Assembly (NCBI RefSeq): GCF_903994035.1
Contig: NZ_CAJEWB010000004.1
Coordinates: forward strand, 1 to 64,000
Origin: Phocicoccus pinnipedialis
GTDB taxonomy: Bacteria > Bacillota > Bacilli > Staphylococcales > Salinicoccaceae
Direction of reading: 5' to 3'
Length of the DNA: 64,000 bases
Position numbers and translations under genes: made by a program
Part shown: one piece after another, positions 50,448 to 60,247 of the stretch
Layout: each line of letters begins with the position of its first letter
How positions within the stretch are numbered: position 1 is the stretch's first letter
Notes under the pieces: model-generated
The model's input: only the letters and a program-made list of their open reading frames with translations
The model's database searches: none
What the model was told of the DNA's origin: nothing

Positions 50448-51488
50448 ATGTTAAGAGCATTGCTCACAGTTGTCTACTTTCTTCTCGGTATGTCTATAGG
50501 TATTTGGTTATTCCCTGAACTCATTAGTATGACGGATATCAAATTACCGAAAGTCATCGGAAATGTATTTGTATATGGTGCCGTGGGCGGACTCATCTTT
50601 TTAGCGGCGACCGCCTGGAGCATTCCTTGGCTTAAGACACAAGTGGAGAAATTAGAAAAGAAAGTATTAGGACGAAATATTTCGGAAATATTCTTTGCAT
50701 CAATTGGAATGTTGTTTGGATTGTTGGTGGCTGTTTTACTTACTTTATTAATTAATACATTAGACATTCCAGTAGTCAATGAAATTTTCCCGATTATTTC
50801 CGCGGTAATACTTGGATACTTAGGATTTCAAGTTGGGCTTAAGAAATTTGGCGAAGTGCTTGAACTATTCCAAAAATCACCGAAGACGGCACAAACAGTA
50901 TCTGTTAAAAAACTCGTAGACACGAGTGCAATCATTGATGGACGAATATTGGACGTATTAAACACGGGATTCTTAGAAGGAGAAATTATCATTCCACAAT
51001 TTGTGTTAGATGAACTCCAACTCATCGCAGATTCGACAGATCATGTGAAGCGTGAAAAAGGTCAGCGTGGTTTAGATGTATTAAATCAACTAAGGTCTGA
51101 AAGTGAAGACGTAAGTGTACAACCAGTAAAGTATGACAAGCTAGATGTTGACCATCAATTGATTGAACTTGCGAACGACATTGGTGCGTCAATCATTACG
51201 ACAGACTACAACTTAAACCGTGTGGCTCAAGTGCATGACATAAAAGTGTTGAACGTCAATGAGCTACAAGAATCACTGAAGCTCATGTTGACCCAAGGGG
51301 ATGTATTTAAAATCCTCATCACGAAGTCGGGTAAAGAGAAAGGTCAAGGTGTCGGTTATCTAGAAGACGGAACGATGGTCGTTGTGGACGAAGCGGATGA
51401 ATATATCAATGAGTTACAAAAAGTGCAAGTCACTTCAATACTCCAGACAAACTCTGGACGTATAATATTTACAAAGTTGGCGAATTAA
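50448..51488 (+). CDS. yacL: PIN/TRAM-domain membrane protein YacL
   Basis: A 346-residue protein with four membrane helices in the first about 125 residues, then a PIN nuclease-like domain (about 150-265; VDTSAIIDGRILDVL and TTDYNLNRVA carry the acidic residues) and a C-terminal TRAM RNA-binding domain (about 280-345). The function is unknown; the domains suggest a membrane-tied RNase. RBS AAGGTGG. It ends on the base before ispD. Confidence 0.92.
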   Translation: MLRALLTVVYFLLGMSIGIWLFPELISMTDIKLPKVIGNVFVYGAVGGLIFLAATAWSIPWLKTQVEKLEKKVLGRNISEIFFASIGMLFGLLVAVLLTLLINTLDIPVVNEIFPIISAVILGYLGFQVGLKKFGEVLELFQKSPKTAQTVSVKKLVDTSAIIDGRILDVLNTGFLEGEIIIPQFVLDELQLIADSTDHVKREKGQRGLDVLNQLRSESEDVSVQPVKYDKLDVDHQLIELANDIGASIITTDYNLNRVAQVHDIKVLNVNELQESLKLMLTQGDVFKILITKSGKEKGQGVGYLEDGTMVVVDEADEYINELQKVQVTSILQTNSGRIIFTKLAN

Positions 51489-52160
51489 ATGAATTATTCA
51501 GTAGTAATTCCGGCAGCAGGCATGGGGAAGCGTATGGAACTTGGTTATAACAAGGTTCTTCATGAAGTTTACGGTCAGTCGATCATCTATCATACAGTCG
51601 CGATATTCGAGAACGACCCAGATTGTAAAGAGATTCACCTTGCTGCAAGTAAAGATGAGATCGACGATCTCAGAAAAATCCTCTCATCGTTTAAAAAGGT
51701 GAAAGGGATCTATGAAGGTGGGAAAGAGCGACAAGACTCAATTTACAATGCACTCGTGCATGTAAAAGATGCAACACACATCATGGTACATGACGGTGCG
51801 CGACCACTTTTAGACAGAGAGACTTTGAAACGGATAAAGACAGCTTTAATGGAAAAAGATGCAGTCATATGCGGCGTGCCTGTGAAGAGTACGTTAAAAA
51901 CAGTTGTGGATGGTGTCGTTACAGAAACAATTGATAGAAGTTCCACATTCGAAGTTCATACACCTCAAGCTTTTTGTTATAATTTATTAATGGATGCATA
52001 TCAAAATGCACGCGAGAAAAACTTAATTGTGACTGATGATTCAATGATGGTGGAAGCACTAGGAAAAAAAGTTCACGTCGTAGAATCGAATTATAATAAT
52101 CTCAAAGTTACAACAAGAGAAGATCTCGCAGTATTAAATATATTGTTAGGGAGCGAATGA
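51489..52160 (+). CDS. ispD: 2-C-methyl-D-erythritol 4-phosphate cytidylyltransferase
   Basis: Third step of the MEP pathway, making CDP-methylerythritol. The nucleotide-binding [16 protein letters not shown] and VHDGARPLL motifs are intact, as is the FEVHTPQAF block. 223 residues. It starts directly after yacL and is followed by ispF after one base, the Bacillus order. Confidence 0.95.
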   Translation: MNYSVVIPAAGMGKRMELGYNKVLHEVYGQSIIYHTVAIFENDPDCKEIHLAASKDEIDDLRKILSSFKKVKGIYEGGKERQDSIYNALVHVKDATHIMVHDGARPLLDRETLKRIKTALMEKDAVICGVPVKSTLKTVVDGVVTETIDRSSTFEVHTPQAFCYNLLMDAYQNAREKNLIVTDDSMMVEALGKKVHVVESNYNNLKVTTREDLAVLNILLGSE

Positions 52161-52161
52161 G

Positions 52162-52647
52162 ATGCGCATTGGACATGGTTTTGATGTTCATAAACTCGTG
52201 GAAGACAGGCCGTTAATTATCGGTGGTATTACAATTGACCATCCGTTTGGTCTCGCAGGGCACTCAGATGCAGATGTATTACTTCACACTATAACAGATG
52301 CGATCTTAGGAGCTTTAGCACTCGGAGATATCGGGAAGTTTTTCCCAGATACAGATGAAAAATATAAAGACATAGATTCAGCAATCCTTTTATCTGAAGT
52401 AATTGAAAAAATGGGTGAATTAGGATATGAAATCGGCAATGTTGACGCAGTCATTATGGCAGAGCGTCCAAAATTTAGACCGATTATCGATGAAATGCGT
52501 GAAAACATCGCGCGTTTACTCAAGACAGATATTGGCAATGTGAACGTAAAAGCAACGACAACTGAACAATTAGGATTTACTGGACGGCAAGAGGGCATCG
52601 CGTCAGAGGCAGTTGTGTTGTTAAAAAAGAAAGAAGGTACAAAATGA
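52162..52647 (+). CDS. ispF: 2-C-methyl-D-erythritol 2,4-cyclodiphosphate synthase
   Basis: Fifth step of the MEP pathway. Zinc ligands are in GHGFDVHKL and [10 protein letters not shown]; the closing [17 protein letters not shown] block is complete. 161 residues. RBS AGGGAG. It overlaps gltX by four bases. With ispE at 17809 three MEP genes lie in this window. Confidence 0.96.
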   Translation: MRIGHGFDVHKLVEDRPLIIGGITIDHPFGLAGHSDADVLLHTITDAILGALALGDIGKFFPDTDEKYKDIDSAILLSEVIEKMGELGYEIGNVDAVIMAERPKFRPIIDEMRENIARLLKTDIGNVNVKATTTEQLGFTGRQEGIASEAVVLLKKKEGTK

Positions 52648-54095
52648 GTAAAGTAAGAGTAAGATACGCACCAAGTCCAACAGGATTTTTACACATCGGA
52701 AATGCACGTAGTGCGCTATTTAATTACCTATTTGCACGTCACTACGATGGAGACTTTATCATCCGCATTGAAGATACAGACAAAGAGCGTCATGTCGAAG
52801 AAGGGGAAAAATCACAACTTGATTACCTTAAATGGCTCGGCCTTGAATGGGATGAGTCCGTAGACGTTGGTGGAGACTACGGTCCTTATAGACAATCTGA
52901 ACGTCGTCATATATATGACCCGCTCGTTCAACAATTATTAGATGAAGACAAAGCATACCGTTGCTACATGACAGCTGAAGAGTTAGAAGCTGAACGTGAA
53001 GAGCAATTAGCACGTGGAGTACAACCAATGTATTCTGGGAAACACGCGAACTTAACTAAAGAAGAAGAGGACGCGTTTATTGCAGAAGGTCGTGAACCAG
53101 CGATTCGTATCCGTGTTCCAAAAGATAAGACTTACACATTCAAAGACATCGTAAAAGGTGATGTGTCATTCGACTCAAACGGTATCGGTGACTGGGTCAT
53201 CGTTAAAAAAGACGGCATGCCAACATACAACTTTGCGGTTGTAGTGGATGACCACTTTATGGAAATTTCACACGTATTACGTGGAGATGACCACATTTCA
53301 AATACACCACGTCAACAAATGGTGTACGAGGCATTGGGTTGGGAAGAGCCTAAATTTGGTCACATGACGTTAATCGTTAATGAAGAACGTAAGAAATTAT
53401 CTAAGCGTGACAGCGGAATACTCCAATTTATTGAAGACTACAAAGCACTGGGCTATTTACCAGAAGCTCTATTCAACTTCATTGCACTTCTCGGTTGGAC
53501 TCCAGGAGGAGAAGAAGAGATTTTCTCTAAAGAGGAGTTCGTCAAGTTATTCGATGAAAACCGTTTATCAAAAGCACCAGCGTTCTTTGATAAGGTGAAA
53601 CTTGAGTGGGTAAATAATCAGTACATGAAGCAAAAAGATTCAGAAACTGTCTTTGAGATGGCCCTACCATTCTTAATTAAAGAGGGTATGATTGAAGAGA
53701 ATCCTTCTGAAGAAGTTAAGGGCTGGGCACGCGAACTTGTAAAGTTATATCAACCACAGATGAGTTACGCTGCAGAAATTACGAAGCTTTCTGAGCAATT
53801 CTTTAACGACGAAATTGAGTTTGATGAAGATGCGGAAGATATACTGAAAGGTGAACAGGTACCTGAGTTAATGACTGCGCTATATACGAAGTTCGAAACA
53901 TTAGAAGACTTTTCACCAGAAGCAATCAAGAAAGCAATCAAGGAAGTTCAAAAAGAGACAGGCATTAAAGGTAAAAATCTATTTATGCCAATCCGTGTAG
54001 CAATTACTGGAGAGACAAAAGGTCCAGAACTTCCCAACGCAATTTCACTGATTGGAAAAGACAAAGTGCTCGATCGCGTTAAAGCATTAGCCTAA
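52644..54095 (+). CDS. gltX: Glutamyl-tRNA synthetase
   Basis: Class I synthetase, 483 residues. The HIGH motif is [14 protein letters not shown] near residue 13 and the KMSKS loop is KKLSKRD near 252. In genomes without GlnRS it also charges tRNA-Gln for later amidation. RBS AAGAAGG. No leader of its own; it follows ispF by overlap. Confidence 0.97.
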   Translation: MSKVRVRYAPSPTGFLHIGNARSALFNYLFARHYDGDFIIRIEDTDKERHVEEGEKSQLDYLKWLGLEWDESVDVGGDYGPYRQSERRHIYDPLVQQLLDEDKAYRCYMTAEELEAEREEQLARGVQPMYSGKHANLTKEEEDAFIAEGREPAIRIRVPKDKTYTFKDIVKGDVSFDSNGIGDWVIVKKDGMPTYNFAVVVDDHFMEISHVLRGDDHISNTPRQQMVYEALGWEEPKFGHMTLIVNEERKKLSKRDSGILQFIEDYKALGYLPEALFNFIALLGWTPGGEEEIFSKEEFVKLFDENRLSKAPAFFDKVKLEWVNNQYMKQKDSETVFEMALPFLIKEGMIEENPSEEVKGWARELVKLYQPQMSYAAEITKLSEQFFNDEIEFDEDAEDILKGEQVPELMTALYTKFETLEDFSPEAIKKAIKEVQKETGIKGKNLFMPIRVAITGETKGPELPNAISLIGKDKVLDRVKALA

Positions 54096-54104
54096 ACAGA
54101 ACTG

Positions 54105-54134
54105 TTGAAAGAGACGCACGAGTTGGTGTATAAT
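54105..54134 (+). promoter_or_regulatory. Promoter of cysE-cysS
   Basis: TTGAAA (54105-54110) and TATAAT (54129-54134), 18-base spacer, just after gltX. Confidence 0.75.
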
Positions 54135-54140
54135 CACTCT

Positions 54141-54317
54141 GCAAAGATTTAGTATTTATTTAGTTTGTAAATCAGCGATTGTCCGGTTGGTGTGAGGGCA
54201 ACAAAACTAAGTAGAAAATTGCCCTTTGCAGTATAATTTAAATATAAAAGCTAAACTTCAGAGTGGAACCGTGCGAAGCACCTCTGTCCGAATCTACGGG
54301 CAGAGGTGCTTTTTAGT
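54141..54317 (+). promoter_or_regulatory. T-box riboswitch leader, probably Cys-specific
   Basis: Stem I is closed by GCAAAG (54141) and CTTTGC (54223-54229). The T-box core GAGTGGAACCGTGCG lies at about 54260-54275. A terminator stem AGCACCTCTGTCC and its complement (about 54278-54312) ends in T5. A TGC triplet at 54220-54222 just before the 3' side of stem I is a good specifier for Cys, which fits the genes downstream. Uncharged tRNA-Cys would allow readthrough into cysE and cysS. Confidence 0.82.
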
Positions 54318-54351
54318 ACCAACATTTAGAGAGTTTAATTAAGGAGGAACA

Positions 54352-55005
54352 ATGTTTAAGCGTATAAGAGAAGATCTAACAATGGTCTGTGAAGTCGATC
54401 CAGCAGCAACAGGTAAGTGGCTTGTGTTCTTAACAAGCTCAGGATTACATGCAGTGTGGATGCACTTAATCGCACATTGGTTTTACAAAAAGAAATTATT
54501 TATAACGGCGAGAGTGATCAGTCAGGTCACAAGATTTTTTACAGGAATCGAAATTCACCCGGGTGCAAAAATCGGGAGACGATTATTTATTGACCACGGA
54601 ATGGGTATCGTCATCGGTGAAACGACAACAATTGGTGATGACGTAACGATTTACCAAGGGGTTACTTTAGGTGGTACAGGTAAAGAGTGTGGCAAACGTC
54701 ATCCGGATATTGAGAACAACGTACTCATTGCAACAGGTGCTAAAGTACTCGGCAATATTAGAATTGGTGAAGGCTCAAATGTTGGGGCGAACTCCGTTGT
54801 CTTAAAAAATGTTCCAGAATATTCAACAGTGGTTGGTATTCCAGGTCACATCGTGAGGCAGAACGGGAAACGTGTACCTAAACAAGACTTTGAGCACAGA
54901 AACTTACCAGATCCAATTTTAACTAAAATACTAGAGGTAGAACGCGAATTACAAGAGTTAAAACAAGCAGAAAGGAACGAAGTTAACCATGGTTCACATA
55001 TATAA
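54352..55005 (+). CDS. cysE: Serine O-acetyltransferase
   Basis: Makes O-acetylserine, the substrate of CysK (34701). Left-handed beta-helix hexapeptide repeats run from about residue 65 to 165: [41 protein letters not shown] and [18 protein letters not shown] carry the catalytic Asp/His and the loop. 217 residues. RBS AAGGAGG. T-box-controlled; overlaps cysS by 17 bases. Confidence 0.96.
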   Translation: MFKRIREDLTMVCEVDPAATGKWLVFLTSSGLHAVWMHLIAHWFYKKKLFITARVISQVTRFFTGIEIHPGAKIGRRLFIDHGMGIVIGETTTIGDDVTIYQGVTLGGTGKECGKRHPDIENNVLIATGAKVLGNIRIGEGSNVGANSVVLKNVPEYSTVVGIPGHIVRQNGKRVPKQDFEHRNLPDPILTKILEVERELQELKQAERNEVNHGSHI

Positions 55006-56383
55006 TACGCTAACAAGACAAAAGGAAGAGTTTAAGCCGCTAGAAGAGGGTAAAGTTTCGATGTATGTCTGCGGTCCTACTGTGTATAACTACATTCACA
55101 TCGGTAACGCAAGACCAGCGATCGCATTTGACACGGTGAGGCGCTACCTCGAATACAAAGGATACGACGTAAACTTTGTCTCTAACTTTACAGATGTTGA
55201 CGATAAATTAATTAAAGCTTCCAAAGAGCTCGGAAAGACTGTCCCTGAAATCGCAGAGCGTTTTATTGAAGCGTATTTCGAAGATACGGGGGCATTGAAC
55301 GTTAAGCGCGCAACAGTGCATCCACGTGTTATGGATCACATGGATGACATCATAGACTTCATTAAAGTTTTAATCGATAAAGGTCACGCATACGAAGCGG
55401 ATGGTGACGTCTACTTTAAGACCCGTTCTTTCGAAAACTATGGTGAGCTTTCTCATCAATCGATCGATGACTTAAAAGTCGGCGCACGTATCGCTCAAGG
55501 TGAGAAGAAGCAAGACCCACTTGATTTCGTATTATGGAAAGCAGCAAAAGACGGTGAAATTAAGTGGGATTCACCATGGGGAGACGGTCGTCCAGGCTGG
55601 CACATTGAGTGCTCAGTAATGGCGAGACGCCATCTTGGTGATACGATTGATATCCATGCGGGTGGGCAAGATTTAACATTCCCTCACCATGAAAATGAAA
55701 TTGCACAGAGTGAGTGTCGTACAGATAAGACATTCGCAAACTACTGGATGCATAACGGGTACATCAATATCGACAACGAAAAGATGTCTAAGTCACTCGG
55801 GAACTTTATCCTAGTACATGACATCATCAAAGAAGTTAACCCGAACGTCTTACGGTTTTTCATGCTTTCAGTACATTACAGAAGTCCAATCAACTACAAC
55901 TTAGAGCTGATTGAAAGTGCGAAACAAGGACTATTCCGTATCGAAAATGCCATTAAAGATGCCAAAGAGCGTCTTAAAGGTGCGATTTCAACGGAAGTCG
56001 ATCAGTATGAACTGGACTTCGTTGAAAATAACTTAAAAGATTTCGAACGCTACATGGATGATGACTTCAACACAGCGAACGCAGTGAGTGCATGGCACGA
56101 TCTTGCAAGCGGATTGAACCGTTACCTAAGAAAACCGACGACGAATAAAGTAGTCTTGCAGCGTTATATTGATGCATATGACGTATACACATCAGTGCTT
56201 GGCATTGAGTTAAACACAATTGAAGTACTAATTGATGAAGAAATTGAGCGCTTAATTGAAGAAAGAGAAATTGCACGTAAAGAAAAGAACTTCGAGCGAG
56301 CAGATGAAATTCGTGATTATCTAACAATTGAAGGTATCATCTTAGAAGATACAAAAGACGGAGTGAGATTCCGTCGTGGGTAA
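54989..56383 (+). CDS. cysS: Cysteinyl-tRNA synthetase
   Basis: Class I synthetase, 464 residues. The zinc-binding Cys is in [18 protein letters not shown] (with the HIGH motif), further ligands in GWHIECSVM and HHENEIAQ, and KMSKSLGN is the KMSKS loop. RBS AAAGGAA inside cysE. It is followed, with an eight-base overlap, by mrnC. Confidence 0.97.
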   Translation: MVHIYNTLTRQKEEFKPLEEGKVSMYVCGPTVYNYIHIGNARPAIAFDTVRRYLEYKGYDVNFVSNFTDVDDKLIKASKELGKTVPEIAERFIEAYFEDTGALNVKRATVHPRVMDHMDDIIDFIKVLIDKGHAYEADGDVYFKTRSFENYGELSHQSIDDLKVGARIAQGEKKQDPLDFVLWKAAKDGEIKWDSPWGDGRPGWHIECSVMARRHLGDTIDIHAGGQDLTFPHHENEIAQSECRTDKTFANYWMHNGYINIDNEKMSKSLGNFILVHDIIKEVNPNVLRFFMLSVHYRSPINYNLELIESAKQGLFRIENAIKDAKERLKGAISTEVDQYELDFVENNLKDFERYMDDDFNTANAVSAWHDLASGLNRYLRKPTTNKVVLQRYIDAYDVYTSVLGIELNTIEVLIDEEIERLIEEREIARKEKNFERADEIRDYLTIEGIILEDTKDGVRFRRG

Positions 56384-56756
56384 TATAGACGTACACGACT
56401 TAACGAAAGCATATCTTGGTGATGCGGTATATGGCACGTATATTAGAAGGAATATTATAGAAGAGACTCCAACTATTAGAGCTGATGTTGCACATAGGGA
56501 AGCGAATGCATTAGTTAGCGCGAAGGGTCAATCCCACGCGCTACTTACGCTTCGTGAAGCGGGATTTATCACTGAGGAAGAGTGGGATATCGCGAGAAAA
56601 GCGCGCAATAAATCCAGCGCGACGAGAGCTAAGAACGCATCGATTAAAGAGTATCGCAATGCGACAGGCATGGAAGCGCTCATTGGGGAGTTATATTTGT
56701 CTGGTAAACATGAACGAATCGAAGAAATAATGAAAGAAATATATAAATTGGGGTGA
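56376..56756 (+). CDS. mrnC: Mini-ribonuclease III
   Basis: Matures 23S rRNA ends. The RNase III-like fold has the first acidic motif in [12 protein letters not shown] and the second in [14 protein letters not shown]; the dsRNA-binding domain is absent, as normal. 126 residues. The start is GTG 56376 inside cysS, with a weak GAGTGAG. The order cysS-mrnC-rlmB is conserved. Confidence 0.93.
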   Translation: MGNIDVHDLTKAYLGDAVYGTYIRRNIIEETPTIRADVAHREANALVSAKGQSHALLTLREAGFITEEEWDIARKARNKSSATRAKNASIKEYRNATGMEALIGELYLSGKHERIEEIMKEIYKLG

Positions 56757-56761
56757 AGCAT

Positions 56762-57499
56762 GTGACTGAATCAGTTGTAGTTGGAAGAAATGCTGTACGT
56801 GAGGCGTTAAAAGGATCTAGGGATATCAACAAGATTCTCATACAAGATACTGCACAAATGGAACAACTAAAAGAAATAATGAAATTGGCGAAAAAAGAAC
56901 GTGTTGTCGTTCAGAAAGTACCGAAAAATAAATTAGAAGAACATACAAAGGAAAGACACCAAGGTGTGATTGCTCTTCTCAGTGCGTATGACTACACATC
57001 TTTAGAGACATTGATTGAGGCGTTCAGCGGTAAACGCGCGAACTTTATTTTATTAGATGGATTAGAAGATCCGCATAACTTAGGGTCTATTCTTAGAACG
57101 GCAGATGCAACTGGATTTGACGCAGTCATTATTCCAAATCGACGTAGTGTTCAAGTGACTGAAACGGTTGCACGTACATCTACGGGAGCGATAGAATATG
57201 TGCCTGTGTGTCGTGTGACAAACGTAAACCAAACGATTGATAAGTTGAAAGAAGCGGGGTTTTGGACGGTTGGTACGAACCAACACGCAGACATGGACTA
57301 TCGTGGTTATCCAGCAGACGTCAACACGCTACTCATCATCGGTAGTGAAGGGGAAGGCATTTCTAAGAAGACTTTAGAAAAATGTGACTTCACAGTATCG
57401 ATTCCGATGGTTGGTAAGATCACGAGTTTAAACGCGAGTGTATCTGCAGCTTTACTCATGTATGAGGTGTATCGTAAGCAAAATCCGGTAGGTGAATAA
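56762..57499 (+). CDS. rlmB: 23S rRNA 2'-O-ribose methyltransferase RlmB (SpoU family)
   Basis: Methylates G2251 in the P-loop of 23S rRNA. N-terminal L30e-like RNA-binding part (VVVGRNAVREAL) and SPOUT domain with LLDGLEDPHNLGSILRTADATG, then IGSEGEGIS and the knot SIPMVGKITSLNASVSAALLMYE. GTG 56762 follows GGGGTG with six bases and is preferred over the GTG at 56753 inside the RBS. About 245 residues. Confidence 0.95.
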   Translation: MTESVVVGRNAVREALKGSRDINKILIQDTAQMEQLKEIMKLAKKERVVVQKVPKNKLEEHTKERHQGVIALLSAYDYTSLETLIEAFSGKRANFILLDGLEDPHNLGSILRTADATGFDAVIIPNRRSVQVTETVARTSTGAIEYVPVCRVTNVNQTIDKLKEAGFWTVGTNQHADMDYRGYPADVNTLLIIGSEGEGISKKTLEKCDFTVSIPMVGKITSLNASVSAALLMYEVYRKQNPVGE

Positions 57500-57501
57500 C
57501 A

Positions 57502-58026
57502 GTGCGAAAGAAGAGAAATATACTGTTAGTAGACGGATATAACTTGATCGGTGCGAAAGAACGACTATTTCAAGACAGCCTGAATAGTTTAGAGCTCGCA
57601 CGCGAAGAATTGTTGAGCGTTCTTAGTGAATTCGCAGCAGTATCAAAGTATGAAATACTCTGTGTGTTTGATGCGTACGAAGTGAGGTCTAAAGAAACAG
57701 AATATGACTTTTATGATATCAAGGTTATTTTTACTAAAGAAAAAGAAACGGCAGATGAATACATCGAACGTTTTGTTTACAACACGTATCATCCTCACTT
57801 AACAGATATTACGGTAGTCACGTCTGACCTACCTGAACAAAACGCAATATTTTCTTACGGAGCGTATCGCATGTCTTCTAGAGAAATGTGGATTGAACTC
57901 GATTATGCTGAAAAAAATATTTCGGAAGAGGTTTTTATTAATAATCGAAAAATCCCTAAGACGAAACTAGACATTGATGAAGAAACGCTTTTAAAACTTG
58001 AGAAACTGCGTCGTGGCCTCTACTGA
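57502..58026 (+). CDS. rae1: Ribosome A-site endoribonuclease Rae1 (YacP)
   Basis: A NYN/PIN-domain protein, 174 residues. Rae1 cuts mRNA within the ribosomal A site in Bacillus. The catalytic acidic residues are in ILLVDGYNLIGA, FDAYEV, KETADEYIERF and VVTSDLPEQ. The start is GTG 57502, after AGGTGAA. It follows rlmB by two bases, the usual rlmB-rae1-sigH order. Confidence 0.92.
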   Translation: MRKKRNILLVDGYNLIGAKERLFQDSLNSLELAREELLSVLSEFAAVSKYEILCVFDAYEVRSKETEYDFYDIKVIFTKEKETADEYIERFVYNTYHPHLTDITVVTSDLPEQNAIFSYGAYRMSSREMWIELDYAEKNISEEVFINNRKIPKTKLDIDEETLLKLEKLRRGLY

Positions 58027-58085
58027 CTGATTTGTAAAATACATGTGTACTACTTATGATGGATTTAAAAACAAGAGGTGGTTTC

Positions 58086-58670
58086 ATGTATTTTATAAGA
58101 AAAATCGTGTATCTTATCAGAGAGAAGGCGAAACTAAACCAGTATGCACTAGACGTTAAGAACGGCAATTTAGAAAAGTTTGATGAAATTGACAAGGTGA
58201 TCCGTCCGAACGTTCGAAAGATGACATATAGACACACTTTTGACCCACACACTAGAGAAGATATGGAGCAAGCGATGATGGAGTTTACGATTCAGCTTTG
58301 TAAAAGATATGAAGCCGCTGTTGGTAACTTTGAAAACTATTGTCTTAGAAGTGTGTATTTTGAACTCATGAATTATTGGAAGAGAAACTTTGAGCAAACG
58401 AAGAACGAAGTGTTTCATGAAGGCGTTCTCGAATCTAGAAGAGATGAGATGGCAGAATACCGAACGTATGGTAATCTTATATTAGAAGACTTTAAAGGAA
58501 ACTTTTATAAATCCGTACCACTTTCTGAGTTTGAAAGTGAAGTACATGCATATATAGAGAAGGGTTTCAGCGTTAGAGAAATTGCATCGCAGTTTAAACG
58601 TAGTGAAAAGTCCATAAAAAACACGGTATACCGAATAAATCAGAAGAAACTTAAGTCTTGGGTTTATTGA
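58086..58670 (+). CDS. sigH: Divergent SigH-like RNA polymerase sigma factor
   Basis: By position (rae1-sigH-rpmG-secE-nusG) this is SigH. The 194-residue sequence is weakly conserved. A sigma-70 region 2-like helical part lies around residues 35-105 (EDMEQAMMEFTIQLCKRYEA and NFENYCLRSVYFELMNYWKR), and a C-terminal helix-turn-helix (about 160-190: GFSVREIASQFKRSEKSIKN) would read the -35. The first about 30 residues are basic and somewhat hydrophobic. Staphylococcal SigH controls competence genes and is normally nearly silent. ATG 58086 follows AGAGGTGG. Confidence 0.8.
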   Translation: MYFIRKIVYLIREKAKLNQYALDVKNGNLEKFDEIDKVIRPNVRKMTYRHTFDPHTREDMEQAMMEFTIQLCKRYEAAVGNFENYCLRSVYFELMNYWKRNFEQTKNEVFHEGVLESRRDEMAEYRTYGNLILEDFKGNFYKSVPLSEFESEVHAYIEKGFSVREIASQFKRSEKSIKNTVYRINQKKLKSWVY

Positions 58671-58722
58671 CAAACCGCTTTCTAATCGGTATAGTAAATA
58701 AGAATTGAAATGAGGCAACGAT

Positions 58723-58857
58723 GTGAAGGTCGCGCTTATTTGCAGTGAATGTGGCAACAGAAATTATAGAGTGGAAGGTTCACTCTCCACAAGATTAGTA
58801 GTTAAAAAATATTGTAAGACGTGCAACCGTCATACTACTCATAAGAGCTCTATATGA
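58723..58857 (+). CDS. rpmG: 50S ribosomal protein L33, zinc-binding form
   Basis: A 44-residue L33 with both zinc pairs: CSEC near residue 7 and CKTC near residue 31. GTG start at 58723 with GAGG eight bases upstream. It reads MKVALICSECGNRNYRVEG and then LVVKKYCKTCNRHTTHKSS. Lies in its usual place before secE. Confidence 0.92.
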   Translation: MKVALICSECGNRNYRVEGSLSTRLVVKKYCKTCNRHTTHKSSI

Positions 58858-58876
58858 GGTAGGAGGATAATTTCCA

Positions 58877-59053
58877 ATGAATAATGATAAAAACTTTTTT
58901 GCTAATGTAGTTAGCGAGATGAAAAAAGTAAGTTGGCCAACAGGTAAGGAAGTAGTGAATTACACGACGATTGTAGTAGTTACAGTAGTCTTTTTCTTAT
59001 TCTTTTTCTATGCAATAGACCTAGGCATCACTTTCTTAATAGACAAAGTATAA
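58877..59053 (+). CDS. secE: Preprotein translocase subunit SecE
   Basis: A 58-residue single-span SecE. The amphipathic segment [20 protein letters not shown] holds the conserved KKVxWP motif and is followed by one membrane helix (about residues 29-52). Part of the SecYEG channel. RBS AGGAGG. nusG follows after 18 bases. Confidence 0.95.
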   Translation: MNNDKNFFANVVSEMKKVSWPTGKEVVNYTTIVVVTVVFFLFFFYAIDLGITFLIDKV

Positions 59054-59071
59054 TATTAAAGGAGCGGTTAG

Positions 59072-59614
59072 ATGTCCGAAGAGAAACAGTGGTATGCAAT
59101 TCATACGTACTCTGGATATGAAAACAAAGTAAACGAGAACTTGCTTGCTAGGCTTGAGTCTATGAACATGCAAGATCAAATATTCCGCGTCGTCGTTCCT
59201 GAAGAGGAAGAAACGACTTTTAAAGACGGTAAAAAGAAAGTTCAAAAGAAGAAAACTTTCCCAGGATATGTATTAGTTGAAATGCTGATGACGGATGAAT
59301 CATGGTATGTCGTACGGAATACACCTGGGGTAACAGGTTTCGTAGGTTCACAGGGTGCTGGTTCTAAACCGAATCCACTATTACCAGACGAAATGAAATT
59401 TATCTTACGTTCAATGGGTATGAATGAGCGTACAGTAGATTTCGACGTTGAACTTGGTGAACACGTTACGATTATCGATGGACCTTTCAAAAATCAAGAA
59501 GGCGTCATTGATTACATCGACAAAGAGAAATTTAAACTGACAGTTCTTGTTGAGTTATTTGGTCGTGAAACTCCAGTTGAAGTTGAATACGATCAAATTG
59601 AAAAACATAACTAA
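59072..59614 (+). CDS. nusG: Transcription termination/antitermination factor NusG
   Basis: NGN domain (WYAIHTYSGYENKVNENLLA, GYVLVEMLMTDESWYVVRNT) and C-terminal KOW domain (EHVTIIDGPFKNQEGVIDYI). 180 residues. NusG binds RNA polymerase and contacts S10 or Rho. RBS AAAGGAG. A terminator follows. Confidence 0.97.
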   Translation: MSEEKQWYAIHTYSGYENKVNENLLARLESMNMQDQIFRVVVPEEEETTFKDGKKKVQKKKTFPGYVLVEMLMTDESWYVVRNTPGVTGFVGSQGAGSKPNPLLPDEMKFILRSMGMNERTVDFDVELGEHVTIIDGPFKNQEGVIDYIDKEKFKLTVLVELFGRETPVEVEYDQIEKHN

Positions 59615-59651
59615 AACGTTTGAACTCTAAAGTTTAATATGGTATTATAAT

Positions 59652-59681
59652 ATGGTCGTAAATTACGACCATCTTTTTTTA
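59652..59681 (+). terminator. Terminator after nusG
   Basis: Perfect ten-base stem ATGGTCGTAA/TTACGACCAT with a one-base centre and seven T; the central bases act as the loop. Confidence 0.85.
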
Positions 59682-59693
59682 TAAAGAATGCGA

Positions 59694-59727
59694 GTGGGAG
59701 GATGAAATTTTAACATCCTGTGACCAC
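59694..59727 (+). promoter_or_regulatory. Hairpin in the rplK leader, possible L1 autoregulatory site
   Basis: GTGG.GAGGATG pairs with CATCCT.GTGACCAC: an inner six-base and an outer four-base stem with an asymmetric internal loop. L1 is known to repress the L11-L1 operon by binding a leader helix that mimics its 23S rRNA site. A related hairpin precedes rplA. The assignment is inference. Confidence 0.5.
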
Positions 59728-59753
59728 ATCACGATAAAGAGGAGGTTGACATC

Positions 59754-60179
59754 GTGGCTAAAAAAGTTATCAACGTTGTTAAGTTACAAATCCCTGCAGG
59801 TAAAGCAACTCCTGCACCACCAGTTGGGCCAGCATTAGGTCAGGCAGGTATTAACATCATGGGATTCACAAAAGAATTTAACGCACAAACGCAAGATCAG
59901 GCTGGTTTACTTATTCCAGTAGAGATTTCAGTATATGAAGACCGTTCATTCACTTTCATTACTAAAACTCCACCTGCGGCTGTATTACTTAAAAAAGCAG
60001 CTAAAGTTGAAAAAGGTTCTGGAGAGCCAAACAAAACTAAAGTGGCAACAGTAACTAAAGATCAAGTTCGTGAAATTGCTGAAACGAAGATGGAAGACTT
60101 AAACGCAGCTGACGTAGAAGCGGCTATGCGTATGGTCGAAGGTACAGCACGAAGCATGGGCTTCACTGTAGAAGGATAA
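59754..60179 (+). CDS. rplK: 50S ribosomal protein L11
   Basis: Stalk-base protein that binds 23S rRNA and, in the stringent response, is needed for Rel[27 protein letters not shown] with the proline-rich N domain and the C-terminal [14 protein letters not shown] are standard. 141 residues. The start is GTG 59754 after GAGGAGG. Confidence 0.97.
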   Translation: MAKKVINVVKLQIPAGKATPAPPVGPALGQAGINIMGFTKEFNAQTQDQAGLLIPVEISVYEDRSFTFITKTPPAAVLLKKAAKVEKGSGEPNKTKVATVTKDQVREIAETKMEDLNAADVEAAMRMVEGTARSMGFTVEG

Positions 60180-60206
60180 TAAATTTTAAAATTAGTATTG
60201 GTACAA

Positions 60207-60234
60207 TGTGGGAGGTTAACCCGCTATAACCACA
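60207..60234 (+). promoter_or_regulatory. Hairpin between rplK and rplA
   Basis: TGTGG-GAG-GTTA pairs with TAACCACA, leaving a GAG bulge on the 5' side, and ends just before the rplA RBS. The bulged GTGGGAGG strand is shared with the hairpin at 59694, so both may be read by the same protein, L1 being the obvious candidate. Confidence 0.5.
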
Positions 60235-60247
60235 AGGAGGATATATA

